Of a DNA stretch of 26,339 nucleotides, positions 10,933 through 20,599 are shown in pieces. This DNA is from Conoideocrella luteorostrata (lineage: Eukaryota > Ascomycota > Sordariomycetes > Hypocreales > Clavicipitaceae), in assembly GCA_032433595.1 (NCBI GenBank), contig JASWJB010000463.1, positions 1 through 26,339 of the forward strand. Reading direction: 5' to 3'. Within the stretch, counting starts at the first letter, position 1; the number at the start of each line of letters is the position of its first letter. The position numbers and the translations under genes were made by a program. The notes below the pieces were generated by a model that was not told where the DNA came from, made no database searches, and saw only the letters and a list, made by a program, of their open reading frames with translations.

Positions 10933-12492
10933 CTACAACAGTACCATCAAAAGCACCGCTGTTGACGAAAGCAGATATGCAGCCATCCATTTTCTGTCAT
11001 GGCTTTTAGGAAGCCATGCGCTTGATGAACTTGTCGTTGGACTTGGCGTGGCCGGGCCTGTATTCAATTCAGCTCCCTGGTGTTGCGCAACGCACCTTGA
11101 ACCACCCAACCATTCTTTTTTGGCGGATTTCTCTTTTGCAGAGCATCGTTCCTGTTCTTCGCCCTTTTGTGGACAAGGACGTTCATGATATTTCTTCTTG
11201 GACACAAGGACTACGTATTGTCCATCTACACTCGTTAGGCGTTCCACCTTAATCATGCGTTGTGACTTGATATATTGTTGGTTTTCGACTGGTCGGAAGC
11301 ACCCGGTGGAATTGGCAGCCAATTCCCTTCTCGCCAATAGCACCGTTCCCTTCTCCTTCTCCGTTTCATGCTTTTGCAGCTTCTTCGCCAGCATGTTATG
11401 GTTTACTATCAAGTAGGTATCAATCAGGTCGGTTCGGTTAGCTAGAGCATGCAAGACCCGACTCACCTGGAACAGTCATGTCAACCGATAAGTTGTTCTT
11501 ATCGACAGCTGTAGTGTTTATAGCCCACGTATATGAATCTGTATGGCGCACATCGGTCAGTCTCAAATTCCAGCGCATTTGGGGCGGGCATTAGCTCGTG
11601 GTTGCAAAATATTACTTAATGACTCGGTTTTCTCCGGTATTCCACGAGCGTCAATACCAAATGGTATGTCGATATTGAGGCCAAAAGAACTGGATGATTT
11701 GATTCGGAGCCGCAACCCATCAATGAATTCAGCTTCTTGCACAAAATCAGATCCACCAGTGACATTTACTGTCCTGGTCGACCCTTGACCATATTGCACA
11801 AAGATATTTGACGTGTCCTCAGACTTTCGGCCCAGCAGCATGTATTCTCCGTCGAGCGACGTCATCTTAATAATGCGGGTATTATTTTCGCCCCTGCAAA
11901 TAGGTTATTTTTTACCACGATGAGCTAGTTGCGCAGGGCGAGTTTACGGTAAACGGTATTGACGCACATGTGCACATTTTTCTGTGTTTCTGACACGACC
12001 CAGGATTTCTTGTCTGGAGACAGTGTCCCGACGTATGTGTTGGCCTTCTGGATTCCTAGCTTTTCCAGTGCTTCCGGATTGTACGGTACCTCAATCTTCG
12101 CAATTAGGTCCTCGGCCGACTCGTTAAATTTGACAATCCAGCTGTATTTGGACAGATTCACAAAGCCTTCGCCCGAGCTACCAGTAACGAAGTTACCAGG
12201 CAGAGGCGACGAATTGTTCGTAACAACCAGGGTACGATTGACTGGAGAGAAAAGATCTAAAACTAAGCCGTCGACAAAATCTCGATCGGTTCGTGCCATC
12301 TACACCATTTGGCGCGTGAGACCAGTGATTAGACAGGCGAGCTCAGGCATAACTACCTACCTGACCAAGAACAGGAATAACATCCCCATGCTTTGACAAG
12401 GCCTCACCTCCTTGGGCATTGGCTAGACCATGGAAAAAGGGTAGGACAAAGGCCAAAATGGCAGAGGTGGATGAAAGGACTTCTATGAGCAT
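10933..12492 (-). CDS. Secreted, probably GPI-anchored surface protein with two internal repeats
   Basis: Five exons on the minus strand: 12492-12361, 12299-11968, 11893-11616, 11538-11467 and 11405-10933. The introns are 61, 74, 77 and 61 nt; all begin GT, end AG and keep phase. The product is 428 residues. The N-terminus is signal-peptide-like (hydrophobic core about residues 7-20, then ANAQ near 24-27). The C-terminus has an S/T/P-rich stretch, a basic spacer and a final hydrophobic tail (about 411-428), as expected for a GPI signal. Two similar blocks are visible: residues 52-179 and 211-341. Each starts F[VI]DGLxL, has YSW/YTW with a following N, then VP-N, and ends TS[LV]DG[EQ]Y. Several N-glycosylation sequons occur (NRT, NES, NTT, NST). 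I recall similar uncharacterised GPI-type proteins in ascomycetes but know no function. The frame is open 24 codons further up; the 12492 ATG was chosen because it places the signal peptide at the N-terminus. Confidence 0.78.
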
Positions 12493-12580
12493 AGCGCGTC
12501 GGGTCACCAGTAGTTGGTTAGGGGCGGGGTAGGAAACAGTTTTTTTTTTCTTCATACATTTCATTCAGTCTCTTCGACTA

Positions 12581-12590
12581 CTTATATATG
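12581..12590 (-). promoter_or_regulatory. Probable TATA box of the GPI-type gene
   Basis: TATATAAG on the minus strand, about 90 nt upstream of the chosen ATG at 12492. The distance fits a fungal core promoter. Confidence 0.4.
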
Positions 12591-13002
12591 GCTAGACCGG
12601 CGTAAAGAGTATATTTAGTACCTCCTCGGATCACGGGATGTGTGATGGAATACCCAAACCACCGGTTCGACGACAGCTACGTGAAGATGGTTTAGCATAC
12701 GTCTAAGCATACTTCCACGGGCTGCAAGTAAGCGGATATTCGGCACATGGGCACTCTTTGAAACAATTCGAATCGCCAGAGCGCTGAATAGCGGAAGGGG
12801 GTGGAGTCAAAGACTCTCGAAACAATGTTAAAGTGTTGTCGAGACCGGTTCCCGATCGTTGCAGATTATATGAATAAGCCACAACGTGTCAGCCACATAA
12901 CTGTCAGTCACTCCCAAACAATCTAGAATCTAGATAAATATAGCCCAGTGGCTCGAAACAGGGGAGTTGTTTCTCTAGTTTCGCCTAGTCTACTCGGTAT
13001 TG

Positions 13003-13031
13003 TACTCCGTACTCCGCATAGGTACGGAGTA
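13003..13031. repeat. Inverted pair of the TACGGAGTA 9-mer
   Basis: TACTCCGTA at 13003-13011 and TACGGAGTA at 13023-13031 form perfect 9-bp inverted arms around an 11-base loop, 70-100 bases past the stop of the second transporter. The arms could form a hairpin in its 3' UTR. Confidence 0.75.
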
Positions 13032-13099
13032 GTCTTAAGTCTAATATTCGCATCTAAAACACCAACTTCGTGCTCACTATGGAGTCACCGCATCACATT

Positions 13100-14999
13100 T
13101 CAGGGCCTCGCGCTGCGCAGCCTTTGTTCCCGCCAGTGCATGCCCCATATCCACTCCGCAAACAGGAGAGCTCCCATGATAGCAGTGATAATTCCCAAGC
13201 CCAGAAAGGTGGCTGCGGCTCCAAGGGCTGTAAGCATTGCGTCTACTAACCCGACTCCTACAGCCCCCATTCCACATCGCACCAGATTATTTATCGCACT
13301 GGCGCGTGCACCCATACCAGGGCATAAATCTGCAATTAGAGTTGTATTGATGGCAAAAATGGCATTCGAAGTAGCAGCAATTATAAAGTGCAGGATGAGA
13401 GGTGCAGCAATCCACGCAGGTGCAGACCCTATGGGGAGTTGATCTACCGGCAGCACTGTGAATCCGTACAATGCAGCTGTGGTGATGAACAAGACGGAGA
13501 TCCATGGCGCGTGGCGTAGACGGACATGCTCGATTGGAAAGTCGGCTGGGAAATTTTGCTTGTCCTTTGAAGGAGGGCGAGCCAAGGGGTTCCTCTCTAG
13601 GTAAATCTTCTCCGATCTCAGAAATTCGCGTGTCATAAGTTTTCCGGCCACGGCGGAGCCGGCAATCGTACCCAGACCTTGACATGGTAAGTTATTTATT
13701 CGCGAAAGATCGGTCCATACGGCATTTACGCCATATGAGCCACCGCGACGGACTATGGATCGACGTCCCGATGATGAGGACGGCACTTACCGTTTGGCAA
13801 GAAGACCAGACCAAGTAGCAGGTCGTTTAACGCAAAGCGGTCTTTGAACAGCCTCGTGGTGCTAGCAACAACCATGCTCCAGACGGTGTACACCGTGCCG
13901 CCAAAAATCAAATTTGCGAGAATGTCCTTTTCCGCGAGGAGTTTGAGTGGATTGAGAAATGTGCTCAAAGTTATTTTGGGGCGAGGAGCCAAGTTCTCGG
14001 GCTCATCCATGGGCCCTTTTTCTCGTACAAATCTACGAATGAGTGGCTGATAGATGCCTACCAGACGTAACGAACCGTTGCCAGCGATCGTGCGAAGCGT
14101 CTCAGGGAGAAACAGCGCGATTACTGCGAGGACAATTGAAGACATGATCAACAGGAAGACAAAGACGGAACTACGAAAGTATCAGATGTGCAGACCGAGG
14201 AAATTATGGATACGCAAACTTACCGAAATCCGAGAAAATTAGAAAGCAGCCCTCCTATGACTGGACCGACAGCTATGCTGAAGTTACGAACTGCAATGCG
14301 AAAGCGTCAGCGAGATAACTAGAATTCTCAGTTGAAAATAGAACAATCGGGCCGCAGTACCCGCTTGGTAAAAGCTGATGAAAGCTCCTCGCTCATTCGG
14401 AGTTGCGATATCCTGAATGACGCCATTTCCTAGAAGCCGTAAGCTCAGAACACTCTAGTCGGAGTTTGAGAAAGGGTCATGAAGTACCTATGCTGACAGT
14501 AGATGCGCTACCTGCGGCTTGTAGTCCCCTGAACACCAGCAGCACTGGAAAGTTCGGTGTCAAGCTGAGCACGATGTTCGACACGATGTACACAGAGAAA
14601 GAGTAAATATAGATCGGTCGGCGACCCAGCGTATCCGAGAGTGAGCCCCAGAACAAAGGGGAGATTCCCTGGATAATAAGATACGAGGTAATGGTCAATG
14701 AGACGTCGTTGAGGCTAATGTGAAGATCCTGACAGTTCGTTAGTCGCTTCTCATTGCGGATTTATAAGTAACTAGAACATGTCGTATGATACCTTGACAA
14801 TGGCGGATAGCGACGGCAAGTATATGTTGGAAGATAAGCCAGAAAAAAGGCCGGCAACTCCGATGGTGATAACGACAAACCACTTCGCTTGGTTCGTGAA
14901 TACATGGTATGGGATTTCGATCTCCTCGCCCACTATCTTATCTCCGACCTCTGACTGTTCCTCAAGCTGAATTTCCTGCCTGGTCCCATTGTCCTTCAT
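13100..14999 (-). CDS. Second MFS transporter, DHA1 (Qdr-like)
   Basis: Six exons on the minus strand: 14999-14793, 14728-14488, 14429-14361, 14290-14224, 14170-13791 and 13677-13100. The introns are 64, 58, 70, 53 and 113 nt and all joins keep phase; the last acceptor is AAG rather than CAG/TAG. The product is 513 residues with about 12 membrane segments. Motif A (GSLSDTLGRRP) and antiporter motif C (AVGPVIGG) are intact, and FLPETLRTIAGNG and LSSNIYLPS match the other DHA1 gene in the window. Start choice: ATG 14999 gives the 36-residue polar leader usual in this branch and has G at -3. The frame stays open to an ATG at 15305, which would add 102 residues, but with a poor context. It is an exporter of unknown substrate in the plasma membrane. 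Five introns here against one in the neighbour argue against a recent tandem copy. Confidence 0.88.
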
Positions 15000-15756
15000 T
15001 GCTATCAAGCACACTGGCCCATGTGGCCACAGGCCGTTTTGACCAGGACGGCTATATTCATGATTTCCGGTATCCGTCGCAACTCCATTACTTTGCTTTA
15101 TTTGCACTCGGGATAATCTTGTATTGGTTGCGTTTCCATCTCGAACCGGCCATTCGGAATCGTAAGCTGGGTTCGAAATGATAGCAGCGACGGTCGAGCC
15201 AGCAGCAAGGTATAGCCCATCTTGCACCTCTCTCCAGCCTTCAAGCGTAGTGAATCTTCGAGCAGCACGTCTCGGATCCCTCCGAGAGCTCTCACGGTCG
15301 TCCATCCGACACCCCTGGAATGATTGTAAGGCGAACTAGGATGGGAATGAACCGTCTTGAAGTAGTCGACTGTCTAAGCTGGGGAGAGTAGGAAATTAGA
15401 TCGAGATTGCAAGGAATTCCAATCTACCGAGATTATTCTCATTCTCTATTTACGACGACTCGAAAAAACTACACGGCTTTCCTCGCTCAACAACGACCAG
15501 ATCGGCGGACACTACACCCAATTCGCAGCACGTCAGTTTCGAAGGGAAAACGGCACGGCAAGTAACCACCCTGGTTCAGCACTATTGGCTTGTGTTTCGC
15601 TTTGCCGCCATACCCGAGTTTACGAGTGCGTGGGCGTGGGCGTGTGCGTGTGCGTGTGCGTTTCTTGACGTTTCATCAAGCATCTAACAGTCCCCGCGGC
15701 AAGTAGGCTAGTTACAACACGAGACAGAAACACATTGACCCTGGATGAAACGCCTA
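15000..15756. other. Intergenic: upstream region of second transporter
   Basis: Presumed promoter and 5' UTR of the transporter. The minus-strand frame is open from 15305 into the transporter start, so a longer N-terminus is possible. A GCGTGK hexamer repeat lies at 15628-15660. Nothing else is recognised. Confidence 0.5.
15628..15660. repeat. GCGTGG/GCGTGT hexamer repeat
   Basis: Two GCGTGG units followed by three GCGTGT units and a partial one, about 0.6 kb upstream of the second transporter. Confidence 0.8.
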
Positions 15757-16549
15757 TTATCCTTCTTTTCCGACTTCCTTTGCTTTCGTCCGTCTCCTCC
15801 GTAGAAGAATTACTACGCCAATCGCGAGTAACACACCAGCTAGAACGCTAATCGAAATGAGAAACCCCAGTGCGGCGGGAGGAATTACCGGCGCAATTGC
15901 CGCCGCCGCCGCCGCTGTCGTCGGCAGTGCACTTTCATTGATGCCAAGGTTCGTGGCTGTTGTTGAGATGGTCGATAGCGTTGCAAGTCTTGATGAGCTT
16001 CGTTGGGAATTTATTACCGTGGCTGTTGAGACTACCGTAACCGTCGCGGTTGGCGATACTGGGGGGGAGGCACTTTGTGGTCGGTCAGCAGATGTAAGGC
16101 AACACGTCTTGATGATCGGATCCTAGCACACCTTGTTGTGGATAACGTAGGAAATGGGCTTCGTTGGGATTTTATTACTGTGGTTGTTGAGATTACCCGT
16201 GTAACTGTCGATGTTGGGGATATTGGGTAGGCACTTTGTGGTTTGTCAGCAGATGTAAAGCAACGCGTCTTGATGATCGGATATAGCACACCTCGTTGTG
16301 GATAACGTAGGAAATGGGCTCTTTGGTCTTGCAGACAATGTCCCAGTCCGTTTGCCAGACCGGATGGGAGAATGTGGTGGAGTTCTCTGTCCAGGTGACT
16401 TGCACAGCTCCGTCGTCTTTACATCCAGCTGCTGGTGGTTGCTAAATTGCAATGGCGGTGGTGGGCAACGCTTTCTCGAGCCGGATTTCATGGCGATGGC
16501 ACGTAGAATTCCCTATACTTGTAGACGGGGAGCTTGTTTGACCCCGTGG
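15757..16549 (-). CDS. Type I membrane protein (Ser/Thr-rich stalk, one TM), gene model uncertain
   Basis: On the minus strand an open frame (16122-15757) encodes an S/T/V-rich stalk, an Ala run from a GCC microsatellite, one transmembrane segment (PAALGFLISISVLAGVLLA), then the stop-transfer RRRR and a short charged tail ending at TAA 15759-15757. This is the layout of fungal WSC/Mid2-like surface sensors. Upstream, on the same strand, 16441-16292 gives a cysteine-containing ectodomain-like peptide (GCKDDGAVQVTWTEN, WQTDWDIVCK), and 16549-16503 a further possible exon. Joining these needs weak splice sites (GTGCCA, GTGTGC or GTGCTA donors). No start with a signal peptide was found, so the 5' end is missing or decayed. 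A 161-bp tandem duplication spans the intron region. It may be a live gene with odd splicing or a damaged one. Confidence 0.5.
15998..16318. repeat. Tandem duplication, 161-bp and 160-bp units
   Basis: Unit 1 is 15998-16158 and unit 2 is 16159-16318. Both start CTTCGTTGGGA and end GATAACGTAGGAAATGGG. By eye they agree at a little over 80 percent of positions, and most differences are C/T or G/A transitions. The duplicated DNA contains an exon end, a putative intron and the start of the next exon of the minus-strand membrane protein gene. Confidence 0.9.
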
Positions 16550-17929
16550 CTGAATATATATTATTTAGTTGCTTTGGAAGCGCAGATTACCGAGCCTCCT
16601 CGCACTCAATTCTGAGCAAGGTTCAGAGCAGACGGTAAGACCTTTCATTTCGAGGCGTCTTTGCGTGTTCGCTGAAGTCTAGACTGGAACCGTAGTCTCT
16701 AGTCTCAGGTTGGAGCTCTGTTTCGCGCTCCTTTCGACGAAACCGCCAGAGTTTCATTGATGGATGAATTGAGCCTTACTTTCGTTTTGTTATTAATTCT
16801 AATAGGTCGCGCGGACGCACCTTGCGGCTGCTATTGATCATCAAAAGCAGGATGCCTGCGCTTTTTAAAAGACCGCACGCCCGCAACTGTGTTTTTGTGA
16901 CAAGACCAGAGAGGAATGTCTGGTACGCTTAAGCAGCTGCAATTTTTTTAATTTTTTTTTTTTAAATATGCGATAGAAATTCAGTCTGGATTTTGAAATT
17001 AGAGGATCCTTGCTTGTCCCAAACTCGAAAATGTGAGGAGGGAGGACGAGATTCGACAGAAGAAGGGTCCTTACAAACTCCAGGTCTGAACTTCAATATC
17101 GTCGCTGCTCCCTCTTCAGTCCGGAAGCCTCATTTTGGTGCTACACATTCCGCATGTACTCTCTGAATTGGCCCAAAAAAGTGATGGAGGATATCAACTT
17201 CTTGAACCATGTTGATAGAACGGCACCTCCCATGCACCTCGTCGTCACCTACACAATGCATTAAAGTAGTCGACAGGCTTGTGAAGGCGCCCGAACGGCA
17301 ACGCACAATCAACCACTCTATTGGCGGTGTAAAAGCAGAGCTCTACGATTGGCCATTACAGAACGTCCTCCTAGAGCGTACGTCTGTGAACGACAGCAAT
17401 GTCCCAGTTACAGATTTGCATGGCGTCCGAAATAGATCCCCCAAGCCCGTCACTGCACAAACTTGAAGGTCGTGAATGATTTCAGGGTGGTGTTTCCGAG
17501 CTCTCATTCAGCCGGTGTGTAAGAGCAAATCTGCAAGATCCTTAAGATGCTTCATCGCCGTTTGTGCATACGTTGAATGGTTCCCAAGGCGCACAGATGT
17601 GGCTTCACCTGCAAGGCTTTACAAAATCCACACGCCGTAGATCGTAGCATCGAGTGCTGTGTACACTGACAATCACAGTGAAAACTATGCCATGCCTGAA
17701 CTTTACGTTTACGAACGCTTGATGTTATTGCACAGAATATAGGACCTGACTGATTTAGGGAAACAACTACAGACGTGATGCCCGACAATCTGTTTACGCT
17801 GTTCAAAGGTTGAAGTCACTCCACTCATTGCCATGCCTGCCCATTGTATTGGGCAGACCATAATCCACTGAATATCGCAATATAGTGTATTGCGCAGATT
17901 GGAATCTCATTGACAAAGAGTGGTGACAT
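16550..17929. other. Gene-poor stretch, nothing recognised
   Basis: About 1.4 kb. Poly-T runs occur near 16945-16965. Small open frames (17209-17466 plus, 17806-17552 minus) lack family features. A minus-strand frame near 16785-16650 begins with ATG but has no signal-peptide character, so it does not supply a clear 5' end for the membrane protein gene. Confidence 0.5.
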
Positions 17930-18450
17930 ATCCCGCTTTGACAGACTTAAATCCAAGAAGGCAAAAATATCCCACCAATGTTAAGAATTGTTTGGGTGGT
18001 TTCGAAAAACCGAGATTCCGTACCGAGGCGTTCATGGTGAGCCAAAAATCTTAATGCTTCTCATTCTGGGTTGCCCTTTAATAACTACATCTATGTGTAT
18101 TTACCTTCTTCTTTTTTACAGGCTCGCGGGATTTTCAATGGTAATACATGAATCTTATAAATAAGTCACACTTCCCCAGTCAAGGTCTTGCTTAGTCTTT
18201 CTCTGCCCGTAACGTCGTTCAGGATAACTGTTAAGGAACACGTCGTCTAAGAGTACATCATGATTACCCGCAACAAAGATTTTATATCTGTGCGGCTGCG
18301 ATGAAAGCCACGTCAGGCCATTCTGCACCTCCTCAAAGATCCGTTCTCTGTTAGGTCGCCGCCATGGATTAAAATGTCTCCCGACGGCACCGCTGGTTAC
18401 GTGTTGAGTGTCAGAAATGCAAACTACACGAATGGAAGGTGTCTTTGGCG
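17930..18450 (-). pseudogene. Calcineurin-like metallophosphoesterase pseudogene
   Basis: Read on the minus strand, three frames in order carry the signature of a calcineurin-like phosphoesterase (MPPED-like branch): SIRVVCISDT (frame 1, near 18440-18407), then AVPSGDILIHGGDLTENGS (frame 2, near 18393-18337), then FEEVQNGLTWLSSQPH and AGNHDVLLDD (frame 3, GNHD at 18268-18257), RRYGQRKT, and farther on KIFGSP and TPRYG. The first shift falls inside the D-x-H metal motif and the second just after the GDL motif. In-frame stops are TAA 18399-18397, TAA 18157-18155, TGA 18034-18032 and TAA 17983-17981. The stop between KIFGSP and TPRYG sits where Trp would be expected. The intact family members are metal-dependent phosphodiesterases or phosphatases. 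The C-terminal half fades out and no start is visible. The family call is firm for the GNHD part; the pseudogene status follows from the shifts and stops. Confidence 0.75.
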
Positions 18451-18850
18451 ATGTTGTTGGCAGTGCTGAGCCGTGCCTTGATGTGCTTTGAGGAGAGCAT
18501 TGGCGACTCGACGCTTTCGTTGCCCACGAGTTTTGGTGCTGGTAAGAGGCTGGGCTACAGAAGACATGTCACAAAGAGTCGCGAACTTGGGTTACGAGGA
18601 TGCTCGAGTACTTCATGTGTGCCAGACAAAATCGATAGGCGCGACATGTTTTAGGAGATGGTTGCAGGTCTTGGAAGCCCTTGTCGTTTCCTTGGGTTCA
18701 AGCAGAAGAGCTATACGACTAAAGCAACTCGCTACACCTTTTCGTTCCACCCACTGTAACTAAATAAATAGCCGTCGTCCAACTTTATGAAACAAAGGCT
18801 CAACCGGTGTCGTCAACCGGTGTCCACCACGAAGAGTGGTGAGTTGGAGT

Positions 18851-19150
18851 CTAGCCGCTCCGCTCCTGTAACTCGGCCAACTTATTCCACAATTTTCCAA
18901 TAACCGCCTCCTTTTCGGTCAGCTGTCTCTGTAATTAGTCTATCGCGGTGCTCATGTCGGTAGTTTCGCCACGTCGTCCGTGCCTTCTTGAACTAGAGGC
19001 GCTTGCTGACAAGAGCTGTATATCCGTTAGTGAAGCAGTCTGTATGAGATCCAATAGATTTTGACGATGCTGTTGTTCAGCTGCAAAGTCGCGCATAAGC
19101 TCGCTAATTCGATTTTGAACCTTCTTGAGTTCCTTGCGGCCGGCGGAGCG
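18851..19150 (-). pseudogene. Coiled-coil protein relic with an internal TAA
   Basis: On the minus strand the frame 19150-18851 encodes a charged, heptad-like peptide (GRKELKKVQNRISELMRDF, then EQQHRQNLLDLIQ, then an S/R-rich linker). After a single stop (TAA 18937-18935) it resumes as LQRQLTEKEAVIGKLWNKL to TAG 18853-18851. A CAA to TAA change would explain the internal stop, since the surroundings read D-stop-LQRQL. The first part vaguely recalls the basic region and zipper of bZIP-like fungal proteins, but the pattern is not convincing. An ATG at 19158-19156 lies one frame off. No function assigned. Confidence 0.45.
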
Positions 19151-20579
19151 CTAGTCATGGTATAGTTTTCTGACCTGAAATGTTTTTAGTGTTTGACAAA
19201 GATGAGAAAGTTTCGTTTAGAGTTGGTAATGGAGAACCTAGCTGCGAATGTCTGAATAAAAGACACAGGTTCCTACTCGATTGTGACTGCCGTTGCCTGC
19301 AGGCGTCTTTTTCAATGTCTGCTGATGAGCAGATTGCGATAATTAGGGAGGACAAGGAAGGGTCTAGAAAAATGGCTAGAGGCTATTTCAGACTGGCGGG
19401 ATTTTGCGTGGATGATAAATAATCGTGTAGATTTTACGCAACGCATGAACAATCATAATTAACTATTCTCATTTACGCAGACACGCAGCCATCCCACCAA
19501 GCTTGCAATCGTAGCTGAACCAATTGTCCAAGTGAAGTTGATCCATCGACGCAAACACTCTGTTCTTCTGTCTCAAGGTATTATGCCAATGTATTGTCCC
19601 GCCACGGAAAAATGCAGAATACGAGCAATAGCGTGTGGGCATTACGAGGCTTGTCAATCTCGGGACCGTTAATCAGCTGAGTAATGTCGGTGTTAAACAT
19701 ATTCAAAATCTCCAAGGTTACCATCTGAGAAGCAGACTGTATTTGGTAAGTTTTCTAAAGACAAGAATAAAGACACGCGGGGAATAAAAATAGATACAGG
19801 GACATACAAGCTCCGTTCTTAATTTTGCCCGCGTTAGGGAGTGCGGCAAAATATGAGCAACCTCCAAGGCCATGCATATATTATCGACTGAGTTATCATC
19901 GTTATCTACAACGACATTTTTTGGATTTTCTGCCTAGCGCCTAACGAATTCTGAGGAATTATATATCCTTAAAATAACGCAGTGGTGTCGGTCACACACA
20001 AAGCAATCGCCCCGAAGTGATTTCAATTAATCTGCTGTTCCAGTAAACGTATAGCTACTACCTAGTTATTAGAATGCCGGTCTATATGCAGGATATGGTT
20101 ATGGAGTTTGTCTAGTGAATGTTTTAAAAATAAAGAGTCAGAAATTATAGTTGTATGAACTGGAGAAGAGACTCACGAGGTAGAAAGTAATCAATTAAGA
20201 AATCAGCAAACCTAACAAGATTGGTGAGTATACGGTCCCCTGCCTTTTTATTCGAAAGATCAAAACTATCCTCAGCATCCAATAACAACCCAACAGTCTT
20301 GAACGCCCATAAACCGGTATCCTTGGATTCTTTGGCTATGGCATTCTCGTACGTTTGTCGTAACAATTCTAGTTAGTTATATTGTTGACTAGGCGTGGTT
20401 TTGTCCTTTGTCTCGTAATGTTTAAGAACTTTATAAAAACAACGTCTTACTTGAGTTTGCTTATGAGGATACACATCACAGCTTAAAGATTACTAAATAA
20501 TTTGGTCAAGGGAAGGTTAAGGCTAATCGTGCGGAGGTGCTATAACAATTAATAAACCTGAAGAAAAACCCTTGAGGGA
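19151..20579. other. Gene-poor, increasingly AT-rich stretch
   Basis: About 1.4 kb. It includes an 80-codon plus-strand frame (19180-19422) with a CECLNKRH and DCDCRC cysteine cluster, and a 73-codon minus-strand frame (20366-20145) rich in Leu, Asp and Lys. Neither matches a family that I know. No intact gene is supported. Confidence 0.5.
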
Positions 20580-20599
20580 GAATTAATCGCAAAGGCTAT

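Larger units (their letters stand above)
12493..13099. other. Intergenic: promoter of GPI-type gene and 3' region of second transporter
   Basis: About 0.6 kb without a gene. It holds the TATA-like site at 12581-12590 and, just downstream of the transporter stop, the TACTCCGTA/TACGGAGTA inverted pair at 13003-13031. Confidence 0.6.

Noticed and set aside
15000..15305. N-terminal extension of the second transporter to the ATG at 15305.
   Set aside because: The context of that ATG is poor and related transporters usually have leaders of about 35 residues, which the ATG at 14999 gives. It is kept only as an alternative.
17552..17806. 84-codon minus-strand frame with several Cys and His residues.
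   Set aside because: Spacing fits no zinc-finger type that I know, and it does not continue the phosphoesterase pseudogene in a recognisable way.
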